A DNA stretch of 64,000 bases from CAYTSA01 sp964440345 (GCA_964440345.1 CAYTSA010000003.1:36303-100302), one strand, 5' to 3'. Shown: positions 16,766 to 26,734, counted from the first letter of the stretch. Made by a program: numbers and translations. Notes: generated from the letters alone by a model not told the origin.

Positions 16766-18325
16766 GTGCAACTTCCCTATCCTGACTCAGAAACTGTCCT
16801 CGGTCCGCTCTCCCGCGCCCTGAAAGAGGCCAAGGAACAGCCGCCCCGCCTGCACCTGGAAGAGGTTGGCCGGGTGGAGTCTGTAGGCCGCGGCACGGCT
16901 ATTATTCACGGTCTGGCCCGGGTCAAGATCGAAGAGGTGTTGCGCTTTCCCCACAACGTGACAGGCATGGCCTTCAACATAGCCCTGGGCGAAACCGGGG
17001 CGGTGCTCATGGACGACCCCGAATCGGTGCGTTCTGGCGCGCCCGTGCGCCGCACGGGCCGGGTGCTGGACACGCCCGTGGGTGAAGGGCTCCTTGGCCG
17101 CGTACTGGACGGCCTTGGCCGGCCGCGCGACGGCAAGGGCCCGGTGAATGAAGCCGAGCGCCAGCCCATTGAGCAGCCCGCACCAGCCATCATGGACCGG
17201 GCGCCGGTCACAGTGCCGCTGCAGACCGGACTTAAGGTGGTGGACGCCCTCATACCGGTGGGCCGAGGCCAGCGCGAGCTGATCCTGGGCGACCGGCAGA
17301 CGGGCAAGACGGCCATTGCCGAAGACGCCATCCTTAACCAAGGGCCTGCGCACGCAAACACCGGAGTCATCTGCATTTATTGCGGCGTGGGCAAACGGGG
17401 CACTGCCCTGGGCCGCGTGGTCAAATCCCTGCGCGAAAACGGGGCCATGAGCTATTCATTGGTGGTGGCCACCACTGAAGAAGACCCGCCCGGCCTGCAG
17501 TTTGCCGCGCCATACGCCGCCGCGGCCATGGCTGAATACTTCATGGAACAGGGCCGGGACGTCCTGGTGGTCTACGACGACCTGACCCGCCACGCCCGGG
17601 CCTATCGGGAGCTTTCCCTGCTACTGCGCCGGCCGCCGGGCCGCGAAGCCTTTCCGGGCGACATTTTCTACGTACACTCCCGGCTGCTGGAGCGGTCCAC
17701 CCACTTGAGCAAGGAGCTGGGCGGAGGCTCGTTCACCGCCCTACCTATTGTGGAGACCGAGGCCCAGAACATTTCCGCCTACATCCCCACGAACATCATC
17801 TCCATTACCGACGGACAGATATACCTGAACCCGGACCTTTTCCAGAAAGGAGTGCTGCCCGCCGTGGACGTTGGCAAGTCCGTGTCCCGGGTGGGCGGCA
17901 AGACGCAATTGAGGGTTTACCGCGGCGTGGCCGGGGACCTGAGGCTCTCTTATTCCCAGTTTGAAGAGCTGGAGTCCTTCTCTCGCTTCGGGGCAAGGTT
18001 GGACAAGGAAACCCGGGAAACACTGGACCGGGGCCGCCGGGTGCGGGAAATACTCAAACAGGCCCAGGGAGTCCCCCTGTCTGTAAGCGAGCAGATCGCC
18101 AGCCTGGCCGCAGTCAACCGCGGCGCCTTTGACTCTGTGCCACAAGACGGCATCGGCGAGGCCGAAAAACGGCTTCTTTCGCGTCTGTCGGACGAGCACA
18201 AAGACCTGTGCCGGCGCATGGACTCGGGAGAAAATGTGAGCGATACAGACCTGGAAAAAATAGAAAACCTGGCCAGATGCGTTGCAGACGGGCTGACCAG
18301 CGACCAAAAAGTAAGCGAGGGCTAG
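16766..18325 (+). CDS. atpA: N-type ATPase F1 subunit alpha
   Basis: The 519-residue non-catalytic nucleotide-binding subunit of F1. Walker A is GDRQTGKTAIAEDAILNQ near residue 172. DVLVVYDDLTRHARAYRE holds the Walker B region, and SVSRVGGKTQLR carries the conserved arginine finger region near residue 370. The GTG start follows AGGAGG by 8 bp. The neighbours are atpF (3 bp) and atpG (7 bp). The C-terminal extension past the alpha core is slightly longer than in housekeeping enzymes. Confidence 0.96.
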   Translation: MQLPYPDSETVLGPLSRALKEAKEQPPRLHLEEVGRVESVGRGTAIIHGLARVKIEEVLRFPHNVTGMAFNIALGETGAVLMDDPESVRSGAPVRRTGRVLDTPVGEGLLGRVLDGLGRPRDGKGPVNEAERQPIEQPAPAIMDRAPVTVPLQTGLKVVDALIPVGRGQRELILGDRQTGKTAIAEDAILNQGPAHANTGVICIYCGVGKRGTALGRVVKSLRENGAMSYSLVVATTEEDPPGLQFAAPYAAAAMAEYFMEQGRDVLVVYDDLTRHARAYRELSLLLRRPPGREAFPGDIFYVHSRLLERSTHLSKELGGGSFTALPIVETEAQNISAYIPTNIISITDGQIYLNPDLFQKGVLPAVDVGKSVSRVGGKTQLRVYRGVAGDLRLSYSQFEELESFSRFGARLDKETRETLDRGRRVREILKQAQGVPLSVSEQIASLAAVNRGAFDSVPQDGIGEAEKRLLSRLSDEHKDLCRRMDSGENVSDTDLEKIENLARCVADGLTSDQKVSEG

Positions 18326-18332
18326 TTCCTCG

Positions 18333-19244
18333 ATGGACACCATTGAAGGCCTCAAACGGCAAATTGGCAGCGCCGAAGAGCTGATGAGCGTGGTTAAAAC
18401 CATGAAGTCCCTGGCTGCAGTTAACATCCGCCAGTATGAAAAGGCCGCGGACTCCGTGGCCGGCTACCAGCGCACGGTGGAGATGGGCGTGCGCGCCATG
18501 CTGCGATCAGGACAGGCGCCCCTGCCCATGGAAAAATCCCGGGAACTCCATGTAGACGGCCGGTCCGCCGTGGTCCTTATCGGCACAGACCAGGGCATGT
18601 GCGGCCCGGTGAACGAACGGGTGTTTTCGCACTTTCAACAGACTGTGGGCCAGCACATGCGTATTGCCGAACCGCGCTTTCTGGTGGTTGGCGAGCGCAT
18701 AGCCATGCTGGTGGAGGACGCCGGCTGGACACTGCATGAGACACGCCACGTTCCAGATGGGGCCAAGGCCATAGCCCCGCTGGTGGGCGAAATACTGCTT
18801 ACGCTGGACCAGTGGAGCAAGGAGCACAACGTGCGCCAGGCGTACGTTTACTACACGTCCCGGGAGTCCCGCGCCTCATCAGCCCCGGCCGATTTCCAGC
18901 TGTTGCCGGCGGACCCATCCCTTTTCTCGCCAGCCAAGAAACAACCCTGGCCTACAAACCAAATTCCATTGGTGAGAGCGGACCGGTCATTGACTGCGTC
19001 TGCGCTCATGCGGCAATATCTGTTTGTAAGTCTGTTCCGCGCCTTGGCCGATTCACTGGCCGCAGAGAACGCCGGACGCTTGGCCGCCATGCAGGGCGCT
19101 GAAAACAACGTCAGCGAATGGCTGGGAGAACTGACATCCCGTTATCACCAAACGCGCCAGTCCGTGATTACCGGCGAGCTGCTGGACATTGTCACTGGAT
19201 TTGAGGCTCTCAAGGAAGACGACACAAAAGCCGCAGCCGAGTGA
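18333..19244 (+). CDS. atpG: N-type ATPase F1 subunit gamma
   Basis: The 303-residue rotor shaft. The N-terminal coiled coil starts LKRQIGSAEELMSVVKTMKS, matching the gamma family pattern of a helix reaching TKAMK. The Rossmann-like core contains VVLIGTDQGMCGPVNERVF, equivalent to the usual SDRGLCG(G)(F)N. The C-terminal helix NVSEWLGELTSRYHQTRQ with SVITGELLDIVTGFEAL is the usual conserved end. It is the last ATPase gene; the P-type ATPase gene starts 27 bp later. Confidence 0.93.
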   Translation: MDTIEGLKRQIGSAEELMSVVKTMKSLAAVNIRQYEKAADSVAGYQRTVEMGVRAMLRSGQAPLPMEKSRELHVDGRSAVVLIGTDQGMCGPVNERVFSHFQQTVGQHMRIAEPRFLVVGERIAMLVEDAGWTLHETRHVPDGAKAIAPLVGEILLTLDQWSKEHNVRQAYVYYTSRESRASSAPADFQLLPADPSLFSPAKKQPWPTNQIPLVRADRSLTASALMRQYLFVSLFRALADSLAAENAGRLAAMQGAENNVSEWLGELTSRYHQTRQSVITGELLDIVTGFEALKEDDTKAAAE

Positions 19245-19271
19245 ACGGTCACAAAGCGCCAGGAACCCTTA

Positions 19272-21896
19272 ATGAAAGAAACTCCCGTGCAGCATCCCTG
19301 GTTTGTAGAGACCGAAAAAGTTCTTTCGCAACTGCAAACTGACCCCCAAAAAGGCTTGAGCCAGAGCGAAGCAGACAATCGACTGCAGGAATATGGTCCC
19401 AACCGGTTGGAGCAGAAACAGGCCAAGCCGGCCTGGACCATTTTCATAGAACAATGGAAGAACCTTATCGTGGGCATGCTCGCGGCCGCCGCCGCGGTCT
19501 CTTTTGGCTTCGGCCAGGCTCTGGAAGGCGTCGCCATATGTATTGCCCTGCTGGTGAACGTGTGCATAGGGTTTTTCACCGAACTCAAGGCCACCCGGTC
19601 CATGGAGGCTTTTGCCGAAATCACAAAAACTGAATCCCTGGTCATCAGGGACGGGCAGCAGCAGTCCATTCCTTCCGAAAATCTTGTCCCTGGCGACGTG
19701 GTTCCGCTGGAGGCTGGAAATGTTCCTGCTGCAGACATGCGGCTTATCGAAGCCTCGAACATGGAGATGGACGAATCCGCCCTGACCGGCGAGTCCCTGC
19801 CCGTGCCCAAACAGACCAAGCCGGTGGACAAAGACGCCGTGCTGGGCGACCGCAGCTCCATGCTTTTCAAGGGCACAGCCATGTCCGCCGGCACAGGCGC
19901 GGCCGTGGTCACCTCCACCGGCATGCAGACCGAGCTGGGCCGCATCGCCCAGCTGGCCGAAGAGGCTGAATCTGAACAGACGCCTCTGGAAAAGCGGCTG
20001 GAAACCATGGGCAAAAAACTGCTCTGGGTGACCATCATTGTGGCCGCCATTGTGGCCGGCATTGGGGCCGCCTCTGGCATGAATCTGTTCCTGATCATCG
20101 AAACGGCCATTGCCTTGGCCGTGGCCGCCATACCGGAAGGGCTGCCCATTGTGGCCAACATAGCCCTGGCCAAAGGCATGTTCCGGCTGGCCCGGGAAAA
20201 CGCGGTGATGCAGCAGCTTTCGGCTGTGGAGACCCTGGGCGCCACCTCCGTCATTTGCACGGACAAGACCGGCACCCTGACGGAAAACCGCATGCGTTTG
20301 ACCCGCATCACCCTGCCCGGCGACAGTGAACCTTTTGAAGAAGACATGGAACAGGCCGGTGACGACAAAAAAGCCCGAGACCTGCTGCGCATAGCCGCCT
20401 TGTGCGTGAACGCCCAGCTGCACCCGGACGGGGGGGACCCCACCGGCGACCCGCTAGAGATTGCGCTGCTCGAAGGCGCGGCCAGCATAGGCGTGAACCG
20501 GCCGGATATGCTGGAGCAGTACCCCGAGGAACGAGAGGAAGCCTTTGCCGCAGACACCAAGATGATGGCCACCTTCCACAAAAACCAGGCAGACGGCTAC
20601 CTGGTGCAGGTAAAAGGCGCGCCGGAAGCAGTATTCGACGCTTGCGGCATGTCCGAAGAAGAAAGAGAAACGTGGCGCCAGGCCAATGAATCCCTGGCCG
20701 GCCAGGGACTGCGCGTTCTGGCCGCGGCCCAGCGCAGGGCGGATTCGATGGATGAAGACCCCTATCAGAATCTTTCCATAGCCGGGCTCTTTGGCCTGCG
20801 CGATCCCTTGCGCAAAGGCGTGGCCGAGGCCGTGCAAGCCTGCCGCCGGGCCGGCATCCGGGTGGTTATGGTCACTGGCGACCAGGAGTCCACAGCCTTG
20901 CACGTGGCCCATGAGCTGCACATCACCGAGGACGCCGCAGACCGGGCCCTGCACGGCCGCGACTTCAAAGACCCGGAGGAAATGAGCCGGGAGGAAATAG
21001 ACCGCATCCTGAACACCCGCGTGTTCTGCCGCGTTTCGCCGGAACAGAAGCTGCAGCTTGTCAAGCTGTTGCAGTCAGAAAATCTGGTCATCGCCATGAC
21101 AGGCGACGGAGTAAACGACGCCCCGGCCTTGAAAAAAGCCGACATCGGCGTTGCCATGGGCAAGCGAGGCACTCAGGTGGCCCGCGAGGCTGCACACATG
21201 ATTCTGCGCGACGACTCCTTCAACACCATCTTAGTGGCTGTGGAGCAGGGCCGCGCCATTTTCGACAACATACGAAAATTCATCGTCTACCTGCTTTCAG
21301 GCAACGTGGGCGCCATCGTCATCGTGGGCGCTGCCATCCCCACGGGCATAGGCCTGCCCCTGCTGCCGCTGCAGATACTCTACCTGAACATGCTCAGCGA
21401 CGTTTTCCCGGCTCTGGCGCTTGGCGTTGGCCAGGGCGACAAGTCCGTCATGCTGCGTCCGCCCCGGCCCTCCAGCGAGCCCATCCTGGACCGCGAGCGC
21501 TGGATACAGGTCATAGGCTATGGCGTACTCATCGCAGCCACTGTGCTGGCAAGCTTCTGGTGGGCCAAGACGCGGCTAAGCCTCACAGGCGACGCAGCGG
21601 TTACCATATCGTTCCTCACCCTGGCCTTTGCCCGGCAGTGGCACGTATTCAACATGCGCGCGCCGGAAAGCAAGATGTTCGTCAACGGCGTCACCCAAAA
21701 CAAGTATGTCTGGGGCGCGCTGGCCATCTGCTTCATACTGTTGTTTCTGGCTGTGTACACGCCGCCCCTGGCCCACGCATTGCGAATGACGCCGCCCACG
21801 GCCGCAGGCTGGACCACTATTATAGGTTTCAGCCTAATTCCACTGGTGGTTGGCCAGGCCATAAAAGTCGTGCGCAAGATTGAGCGGAACAAATGA
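19272..21896 (+). CDS. P-type cation-transporting ATPase (type II)
   Basis: An 874-residue P-type pump. The order is an N-terminal cation ATPase domain, TMs 1-2, the actuator with TGES near residue 177, and TM4 with PEGLP near residue 293. Then come the phosphorylation site CTDKTGTLT near residue 334, the hinge TGDGVNDAPAL near residue 618, and six C-terminal TMs. TM6 reads YLNMLSDVFPALALG, which keeps the Asn and Asp of Ca2+ pumps with Ser in place of Thr. Substrate is Ca2+ or Na+ and cannot be settled by eye. It starts 27 bp after atpG and is probably part of the same transcript. Confidence 0.92.
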   Translation: MKETPVQHPWFVETEKVLSQLQTDPQKGLSQSEADNRLQEYGPNRLEQKQAKPAWTIFIEQWKNLIVGMLAAAAAVSFGFGQALEGVAICIALLVNVCIGFFTELKATRSMEAFAEITKTESLVIRDGQQQSIPSENLVPGDVVPLEAGNVPAADMRLIEASNMEMDESALTGESLPVPKQTKPVDKDAVLGDRSSMLFKGTAMSAGTGAAVVTSTGMQTELGRIAQLAEEAESEQTPLEKRLETMGKKLLWVTIIVAAIVAGIGAASGMNLFLIIETAIALAVAAIPEGLPIVANIALAKGMFRLARENAVMQQLSAVETLGATSVICTDKTGTLTENRMRLTRITLPGDSEPFEEDMEQAGDDKKARDLLRIAALCVNAQLHPDGGDPTGDPLEIALLEGAASIGVNRPDMLEQYPEEREEAFAADTKMMATFHKNQADGYLVQVKGAPEAVFDACGMSEEERETWRQANESLAGQGLRVLAAAQRRADSMDEDPYQNLSIAGLFGLRDPLRKGVAEAVQACRRAGIRVVMVTGDQESTALHVAHELHITEDAADRALHGRDFKDPEEMSREEIDRILNTRVFCRVSPEQKLQLVKLLQSENLVIAMTGDGVNDAPALKKADIGVAMGKRGTQVAREAAHMILRDDSFNTILVAVEQGRAIFDNIRKFIVYLLSGNVGAIVIVGAAIPTGIGLPLLPLQILYLNMLSDVFPALALGVGQGDKSVMLRPPRPSSEPILDRERWIQVIGYGVLIAATVLASFWWAKTRLSLTGDAAVTISFLTLAFARQWHVFNMRAPESKMFVNGVTQNKYVWGALAICFILLFLAVYTPPLAHALRMTPPTAAGWTTIIGFSLIPLVVGQAIKVVRKIERNK

Positions 21897-21977
21897 ATAT
21901 GCGAACCGAAAAGGACTTAACCGCAGACGCCTCTTGCCTTCGCAGTGGCGGACGCAAAGTGAAAATGATTACACCAC

Positions 21978-22943
21978 ATGACTGACGATAGAAGAACACA
22001 GCCTTTCGCCAGGCAGGACCCCGTTACCGGGGAATGGGCCGTCTTCGCTCCCAATCGCTCAAGCCGACCAACAGACATGGGCTCTGCTCCCCATCAAACA
22101 CGCAGGCTGCCGGCCCGCTCCGGGCAGTGCCCCTTCTGCCCGGGCAACGAGTCCATGCTGGAGCGGATAACCGAACAGCTTCCCGAAGAAGGTGACTGGC
22201 GAATACGCGCCGTGCCCAACAAGTTCCCCGTTGTCACTCCGGAAAACACCACCGGTCCAAGAGATGACGGGCTGTACGCCTGCCAACCCGGCGAAGGCGC
22301 ACACGAGGTCATCATCGAACACCCCCGGCACGACATGCAAATTCCCGACTATTCGCCGGCGGACATGGAACGGCTCATCGAGATGTACTCTCGCCGTTAC
22401 GACGCCTTGACCCGCGAACGGGAGTACATGCTTTGCGTGCCGTTCCGCAACCATGGAGAAGGGGCCGGCACGTCTCTGCTGCACCCGCACTCGCAGATAA
22501 TTGTCAGCGGCGTCATTCCCCGTGCAGTGCGCGACAGGGAAAACCTGGCCCTGGAATATTTTGACGACAAGGGCGGCTGCCTGCTCTGCGGCTATCTACA
22601 GAGCGAGCGCCAGAACGGCTCGCGCCTGGTGGCCAACAACGACAGCTTCACCGCGCTGGTCCCCTTTGCCGCAGCGTCGCCTTGCGAAGTATGGCTGCTC
22701 CCCAATCGGCGCCAAGCCGAATTCGGCGAAATGAACGATTCTGAAAAAAAAGATATGGCGACCCTGCTTCAGGCTGTCCTTGCCGGTATGCGCCGGCAAC
22801 TGGGCGACCCGGACTACAACTACGCCATAGAAACCATACGCGAAAAATTTCTGCTTACCCGCCTGATGGAGCAATACCTGGACCTGTTCAACTCTTTCAA
22901 GGCTGAGTACAAGCTGATGGACGTGGAGGATATGCGGCTGTGA
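21978..22943 (+). CDS. galT: Galactose-1-phosphate uridylyltransferase
   Basis: A 321-residue HIT-superfamily enzyme that swaps UMP between UDP-glucose and galactose 1-phosphate (Leloir pathway), or a related sugar-phosphate nucleotidyltransferase. It contains the zinc-site motif CPFCPGNE near residue 52, PNKFPVV near residue 78, and the catalytic HPHSQI near residue 167. A second Cys pair in GCLLCGYL fits the metal sites. No galK or galE is nearby, so the true sugar might differ. The short form is typical of bacterial and archaeal GalT-like proteins. It faces ldh convergently. Confidence 0.9.
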   Translation: MTDDRRTQPFARQDPVTGEWAVFAPNRSSRPTDMGSAPHQTRRLPARSGQCPFCPGNESMLERITEQLPEEGDWRIRAVPNKFPVVTPENTTGPRDDGLYACQPGEGAHEVIIEHPRHDMQIPDYSPADMERLIEMYSRRYDALTREREYMLCVPFRNHGEGAGTSLLHPHSQIIVSGVIPRAVRDRENLALEYFDDKGGCLLCGYLQSERQNGSRLVANNDSFTALVPFAAASPCEVWLLPNRRQAEFGEMNDSEKKDMATLLQAVLAGMRRQLGDPDYNYAIETIREKFLLTRLMEQYLDLFNSFKAEYKLMDVEDMRL

Positions 22944-22987
22944 AGGTAAGCAGCCCCAAGACGAGCCGCCCTTGGCTTCAGGCTCGC

Positions 22988-23935
22988 TCACCCCAACGAG
23001 TCCAGCGACTCGCGCAACACCTTGGCCGAAGCGTGCAACTGCTCGGTTTCCAGTTCCGACAGCCAGGTCTCCAGGTGCTGCTCCACGCCTGAGGAATCCA
23101 GCACGCACGGCAGGGACAAACACACGTCCGGCAAGCCGTGCACACCGCCCGTAGGCACGGACACGGTCAGCACTGCGTGTTCGTCACGGACCAGACCTTC
23201 CAATATGCGGCACAGGGCAACGCCGATGCCGTATGCTGTGGCCCCTTTACGATTGATGATCTCGTAGGCGGCGTCGCGCACCTGGCCGGCCATGCGGTCC
23301 TTGTCCGCCTGGGTAAGAGTGGCGTTGCGCTGGCGGCAGAAATCGTCCAGGGGAATGTTGGAAATGTTCGCCGTACTCCACACGCAGACTTCGGTGTCGC
23401 CGTGCTCTCCCAAAACGTGAGCGTGCACGCTGCGGGCGTCCACCCGGCAGTGTTCGGCGATAACGTGACGAAAACGGGCCGTGTCCAGCACTGTGCCAGA
23501 GCCGAAAACCCGGCCCGGCTCCTGACGGGAAGCGTCTATGGCCACAGCGGTAAGCACGTCCACAGGGTTGGTGGCCACTAAAATGATAGGCGTGCTGCCC
23601 GTTGCCTCTATCTTTAGCACAATGTCCCGGATAATGCCGGCGTTTATCTGCAGCAGCTCCAGCCGACTCTGCCCCGGCTTCTGGTTGACCCCAGCGCAGA
23701 TGATCACAACGTCGGCGTCTTCGCAGTCTCCGTAACCGCCAGCCTGAATATCCATGGGACCCAGAAAAGTGGTCCCGTGCAGCAAGTCAATGGCCTCGCC
23801 CTCGGCCCGCTCCCGGTTCAAGTCCACCAGCGTCAGTTTGGCCGCCAGCCTGCGGAATATCAGCCCGTAGGCAAAAGCCATGCCCACAGACCCGGTTCCA
23901 ACCACCACAACGTTAGGTTGCCGCGACGTCTTCAT
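22988..23935 (-). CDS. ldh: L-lactate dehydrogenase
   Basis: A 315-residue NAD-dependent dehydrogenase of the lactate/malate family. The dinucleotide fold begins VVVVGTGSVGMAFAYGL. In GVNQKPGQSR the glutamine at the specificity position favours lactate; malate enzymes have arginine there. The catalytic histidine is in VLGEHGDTEV near residue 180. The ATG was chosen because AAGGAGC lies 6 bp upstream; an ATG ten codons earlier lacks a site. Diverges from lolA. It likely reduces pyruvate, with lactate as the sulfate reducer's common substrate. Confidence 0.93.
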   Translation of the reverse strand: MKTSRQPNVVVVGTGSVGMAFAYGLIFRRLAAKLTLVDLNRERAEGEAIDLLHGTTFLGPMDIQAGGYGDCEDADVVIICAGVNQKPGQSRLELLQINAGIIRDIVLKIEATGSTPIILVATNPVDVLTAVAIDASRQEPGRVFGSGTVLDTARFRHVIAEHCRVDARSVHAHVLGEHGDTEVCVWSTANISNIPLDDFCRQRNATLTQADKDRMAGQVRDAAYEIINRKGATAYGIGVALCRILEGLVRDEHAVLTVSVPTGGVHGLPDVCLSLPCVLDSSGVEQHLETWLSELETEQLHASAKVLRESLDSLG

Positions 23936-24077
23936 TTTTCGCTCCTTTTGCTTTCTTGGGGTCACTGTGTGTATTCAAGAATAACCTTTTCTGTGTCACC
24001 GACGTGTGTCGCTTGCATGTTCTCTTGACATTGCTCATAATTGGCCACACCACTTGCGTACATCAAGGAGACGAGTC

Positions 24078-24764
24078 ATGCCCATCGCCCGACTAATCCT
24101 CTGCTGCCTGGCGGCCCTGTGTTGTGCTGCGCCCTCCAGCGCAGAGTCCCAGCTGACCACGGCTGAGATTGTCGCCAACATACAGCAGGCCTACGAAACC
24201 ACGAATACGCTTCGCGCCGCGTTCGTGCAAACCCTGACCACCGCGGCCACCGGCGCCAAGACCGTGCGCGAGGGTGAAATGGCCTACAAAAAGCCGCAAC
24301 ACATCCGCTGGCAGATGCATACGCCTGAACCGGAGCTGCTGCTCGTCACGCCGGAGTCGGTGTGGAACTATTTTCCGGATGAAGGCGTAGCCTACCGTTA
24401 CCCAGTGGAGCAGGTGCTCGATTCGCGCAACATGCTGCGCTTCATCTCTGGCGAGGTCCGGCTGGACGAGGATTTTTACATTGAGCGGCTGGACGACGCA
24501 GACGGCGACGTGGTGCTGGAAATGGCGCCCAAGGAACCGGAGCCCTCAGTAGTCTTGGCCACCGCCCGCATTGACCCGGACAGCTGGCTGCTGCGGGGCG
24601 TTACTGTGGTGGATTTCTATAATAATGAAAACAGCGTGCTGTTCACCAGCTATACAGCCAATCCAAAGTTGCCGGACGGGACCTTCTCTTTCTCGCCGCC
24701 GGAGGATGTAGACGTGATGGACAACCGCCAGAAAACTGTTGAGGAGAAGGACCTGACACAATAA
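24078..24764 (+). CDS. lolA: Outer-membrane lipoprotein carrier protein LolA
   Basis: A 228-residue periplasmic chaperone that ferries lipoproteins from the inner to the outer membrane. A Sec signal (about residues 1-23, ending SSAES) is followed by the LolA pattern LRAAFVQTLTTAATGAK, a beta-strand core with MAYKKPQHIRWQMHTPE, and the conserved segment PESVWNYFPDEGVAYRY. The ATG lies 7 bp after AAGGAG; longer in-frame starts would disrupt the signal. It converges with nadD, leaving 6 bp between the stop codons. Confidence 0.9.
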   Translation: MPIARLILCCLAALCCAAPSSAESQLTTAEIVANIQQAYETTNTLRAAFVQTLTTAATGAKTVREGEMAYKKPQHIRWQMHTPEPELLLVTPESVWNYFPDEGVAYRYPVEQVLDSRNMLRFISGEVRLDEDFYIERLDDADGDVVLEMAPKEPEPSVVLATARIDPDSWLLRGVTVVDFYNNENSVLFTSYTANPKLPDGTFSFSPPEDVDVMDNRQKTVEEKDLTQ

Positions 24765-24770
24765 ACGTGT

Positions 24771-25466
24771 TCAGGGGGCGGACTTTTTTTTCCAACAGGC
24801 GGCAACGGCTGCCCCCTCCTGCTCCAGCAACTTCGCGGCCTTGCGCGGGACCAGCCCGGCCGTTTCCCGGCCTGCCAGCCAGCGCTCCCGCACCAGGGAT
24901 GCGCTTACGTCCAGCCGCGGGATGTCTATGTAGCAGACCCGACATTCCCCTACTCTCCAGGAGGCCGCGGCTTGGCCGAACCTGTGCGCGGATTCCTTAG
25001 CCTCTGGCCAGTAAGCCTGCACGGCGTTGCGCACAGCCTCTTCCTCCACGCCTTCCCGGGCGAACACCGCCAGCGAGGCCCGTTGCACCAGTTGCAGCCC
25101 TTTGTTCCACGCAGGCAGATGGAGCAGGTCCGTGGCGCCCATGATGAAATAGAGCTCATGGCCGGGCCGCTCGGCTGACAGCGCCCCCAGGGTGTCCCAG
25201 GTGTAGGAGAGCCCCTGCCGCTCGCCTTCCATGGCGTTTACGGAGAGGCCGTCCAGGCCGGCGATGGCGCATTCGAGCATTTCACAGCGAAAAGCAAAGG
25301 GCAGCATGCCCGCAGCAGGTTTATGCGGCGGCGCGGCGGCCGGTAAAAACTCCACTCCATCCAAGCCCAGCTGTTCGCGCGCCTCCACGGCTGCGCGCAC
25401 GTGCCCCGCGTGCACTGGGTTAAAACTGCCGCCCAGAAAGCCCGTCCGCAGCGTTCCTGACGCCAT
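24771..25466 (-). CDS. nadD: Nicotinate-nucleotide adenylyltransferase
   Basis: A 231-residue enzyme that joins ATP and nicotinate mononucleotide in NAD synthesis. It has the nucleotidyltransferase motif GGSFNPVHAGHV near residue 12, PPHKP near residue 46, and LDVSASLVRERW in place of the usual ISSTxIR near residue 185. It starts 8 bp after the proA stop on the same strand and is probably cotranscribed with it, a common pairing in many bacteria. The nicotinate salvage pseudogene in this window suggests greater reliance on this route. Confidence 0.93.
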   Translation of the reverse strand: MASGTLRTGFLGGSFNPVHAGHVRAAVEAREQLGLDGVEFLPAAAPPHKPAAGMLPFAFRCEMLECAIAGLDGLSVNAMEGERQGLSYTWDTLGALSAERPGHELYFIMGATDLLHLPAWNKGLQLVQRASLAVFAREGVEEEAVRNAVQAYWPEAKESAHRFGQAAASWRVGECRVCYIDIPRLDVSASLVRERWLAGRETAGLVPRKAAKLLEQEGAAVAACWKKKSAP

Positions 25467-25474
25467 GCCGGCGG

Positions 25475-26734
25475 CTACTCCCGCACCTGGTTCTGGCCCA
25501 GGGCCACGAACTTGGTGGTGGTCAGCTCGGTAACGCCCATGGGGCCGTAGGAATGCAGTTTGGACGTAGAGATGCCGATTTCAGCGCCCAGGCCAAGCTG
25601 ACCGCCGTCATTGAACCGGGTGGATGCGTTCACGCCCACCATGGATGCGTCCACTTCGCGCAAAAAGCGCATGGCGTTTGCGTGGTTGTTCGTGCAAATG
25701 ACCTCGGTGTGGTTGGAGCCGTGCTGCGCAATAAAGTCCTGGGCCTCGTCCTGGTTCTGCACCACCTTGACCACAAGGGTAAGGCCGTGGAACTCGGTCC
25801 CGGGGTCGCCCTCGCTCATGGGCTCTGCGGTGGCGCCCAGCAGGGGCAACGATTCAGGGCAGGCCTTGAAAACAACGCCAGCCTTGCCCAGCTTGTCTGC
25901 GACCATGGGTAGAAAGCCCGCAGCTTCGCTAGCGTGCACCAACAGTCCTTCCAGGGCGTTGCACACGGCCGGCCGCTGCACCTTGCCGTTATAAGCAATA
26001 TTGCAGGCGGCCTGCAAATCTGCGCCCGCGTCCACATAGCAATGACACACCCCTTCGTAATGTTTGAGCACGGGCATGCGGGCTTCGGCGACCACAGCCC
26101 GTATCAGGGCCTCGCCCCCGCGGGGAATGATAACATCTATGTAGTCGTCCAGTTGGCACATGGCGCTGATGGCCTGGCGGTCAGTGGTGTCGACCACCTG
26201 TACAGCCTCGGCCGGCAGGCCGGCCTGTTGCATGGCCCGGCCTATGCGGCCGGCCAGGGCCAGATTGGAGTGCAAGGCCTCAGACCCTCCACGCAGAAAT
26301 ACGGCGTTGCCCGCCTTCAGGCAGAGTATGGAAGCGTCCACTGTGACATTGGGACGTGATTCGTAGATCATGGCGACTACGCCCAAGGGAATGCGCATAC
26401 GGCCCACCTGCAGGCCGTTGGGCCGTTGCCACATGGTTTCTATGGCGCCAACAGGGTCGTCCATGGCGGCAATGTCGCGGCAGGCCTGGGCCATTTCGGC
26501 CATTACCTGCGGCGTCAGGGCCAGCCGATCCCGGCGAGGGCCGTCCATTCCCTTGGCGTCGGCGGCTTCCAAGTCCTTGGCGTTTGCTGCGAGTATGTCA
26601 TGTTCTTCGCTTTCCAGCAGCGCGGCAAGATTGCGCAGGGCCTCTTCCTTGGCCGCCGGACTGGCTGCAGCCAGCACCCGGCCGGCGCTTTTCGCCTTTT
26701 TCGCCATTTCCAAAATGTGATCGCGTACGTCCAT
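25475..26734 (-). CDS. proA: Gamma-glutamyl phosphate reductase
   Basis: A 419-residue NADPH-dependent reductase for the second step of proline synthesis. The conserved blocks are IYESRPNVTVDASILCLKAG near residue 128, LRGGSEAL, IPRGGEALI near residue 200, and the catalytic cysteine in QRPAVCNALEGLLVH near residue 265. NASTRFNDGGQLGLGAEIG closes the active site. It is first in a two-gene unit with nadD. proB is not in the window. Confidence 0.96.
   Translation of the reverse strand: MDVRDHILEMAKKAKSAGRVLAAASPAAKEEALRNLAALLESEEHDILAANAKDLEAADAKGMDGPRRDRLALTPQVMAEMAQACRDIAAMDDPVGAIETMWQRPNGLQVGRMRIPLGVVAMIYESRPNVTVDASILCLKAGNAVFLRGGSEALHSNLALAGRIGRAMQQAGLPAEAVQVVDTTDRQAISAMCQLDDYIDVIIPRGGEALIRAVVAEARMPVLKHYEGVCHCYVDAGADLQAACNIAYNGKVQRPAVCNALEGLLVHASEAAGFLPMVADKLGKAGVVFKACPESLPLLGATAEPMSEGDPGTEFHGLTLVVKVVQNQDEAQDFIAQHGSNHTEVICTNNHANAMRFLREVDASMVGVNASTRFNDGGQLGLGAEIGISTSKLHSYGPMGVTELTTTKFVALGQNQVRE

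Noticed and set aside
19145..20581. Long reverse-strand frame opposite the P-type ATPase gene
   Set aside because: It is antisense to an intact gene, is rich in Ser/Ala/Met without family motifs, and is explained by GC-rich codon bias.
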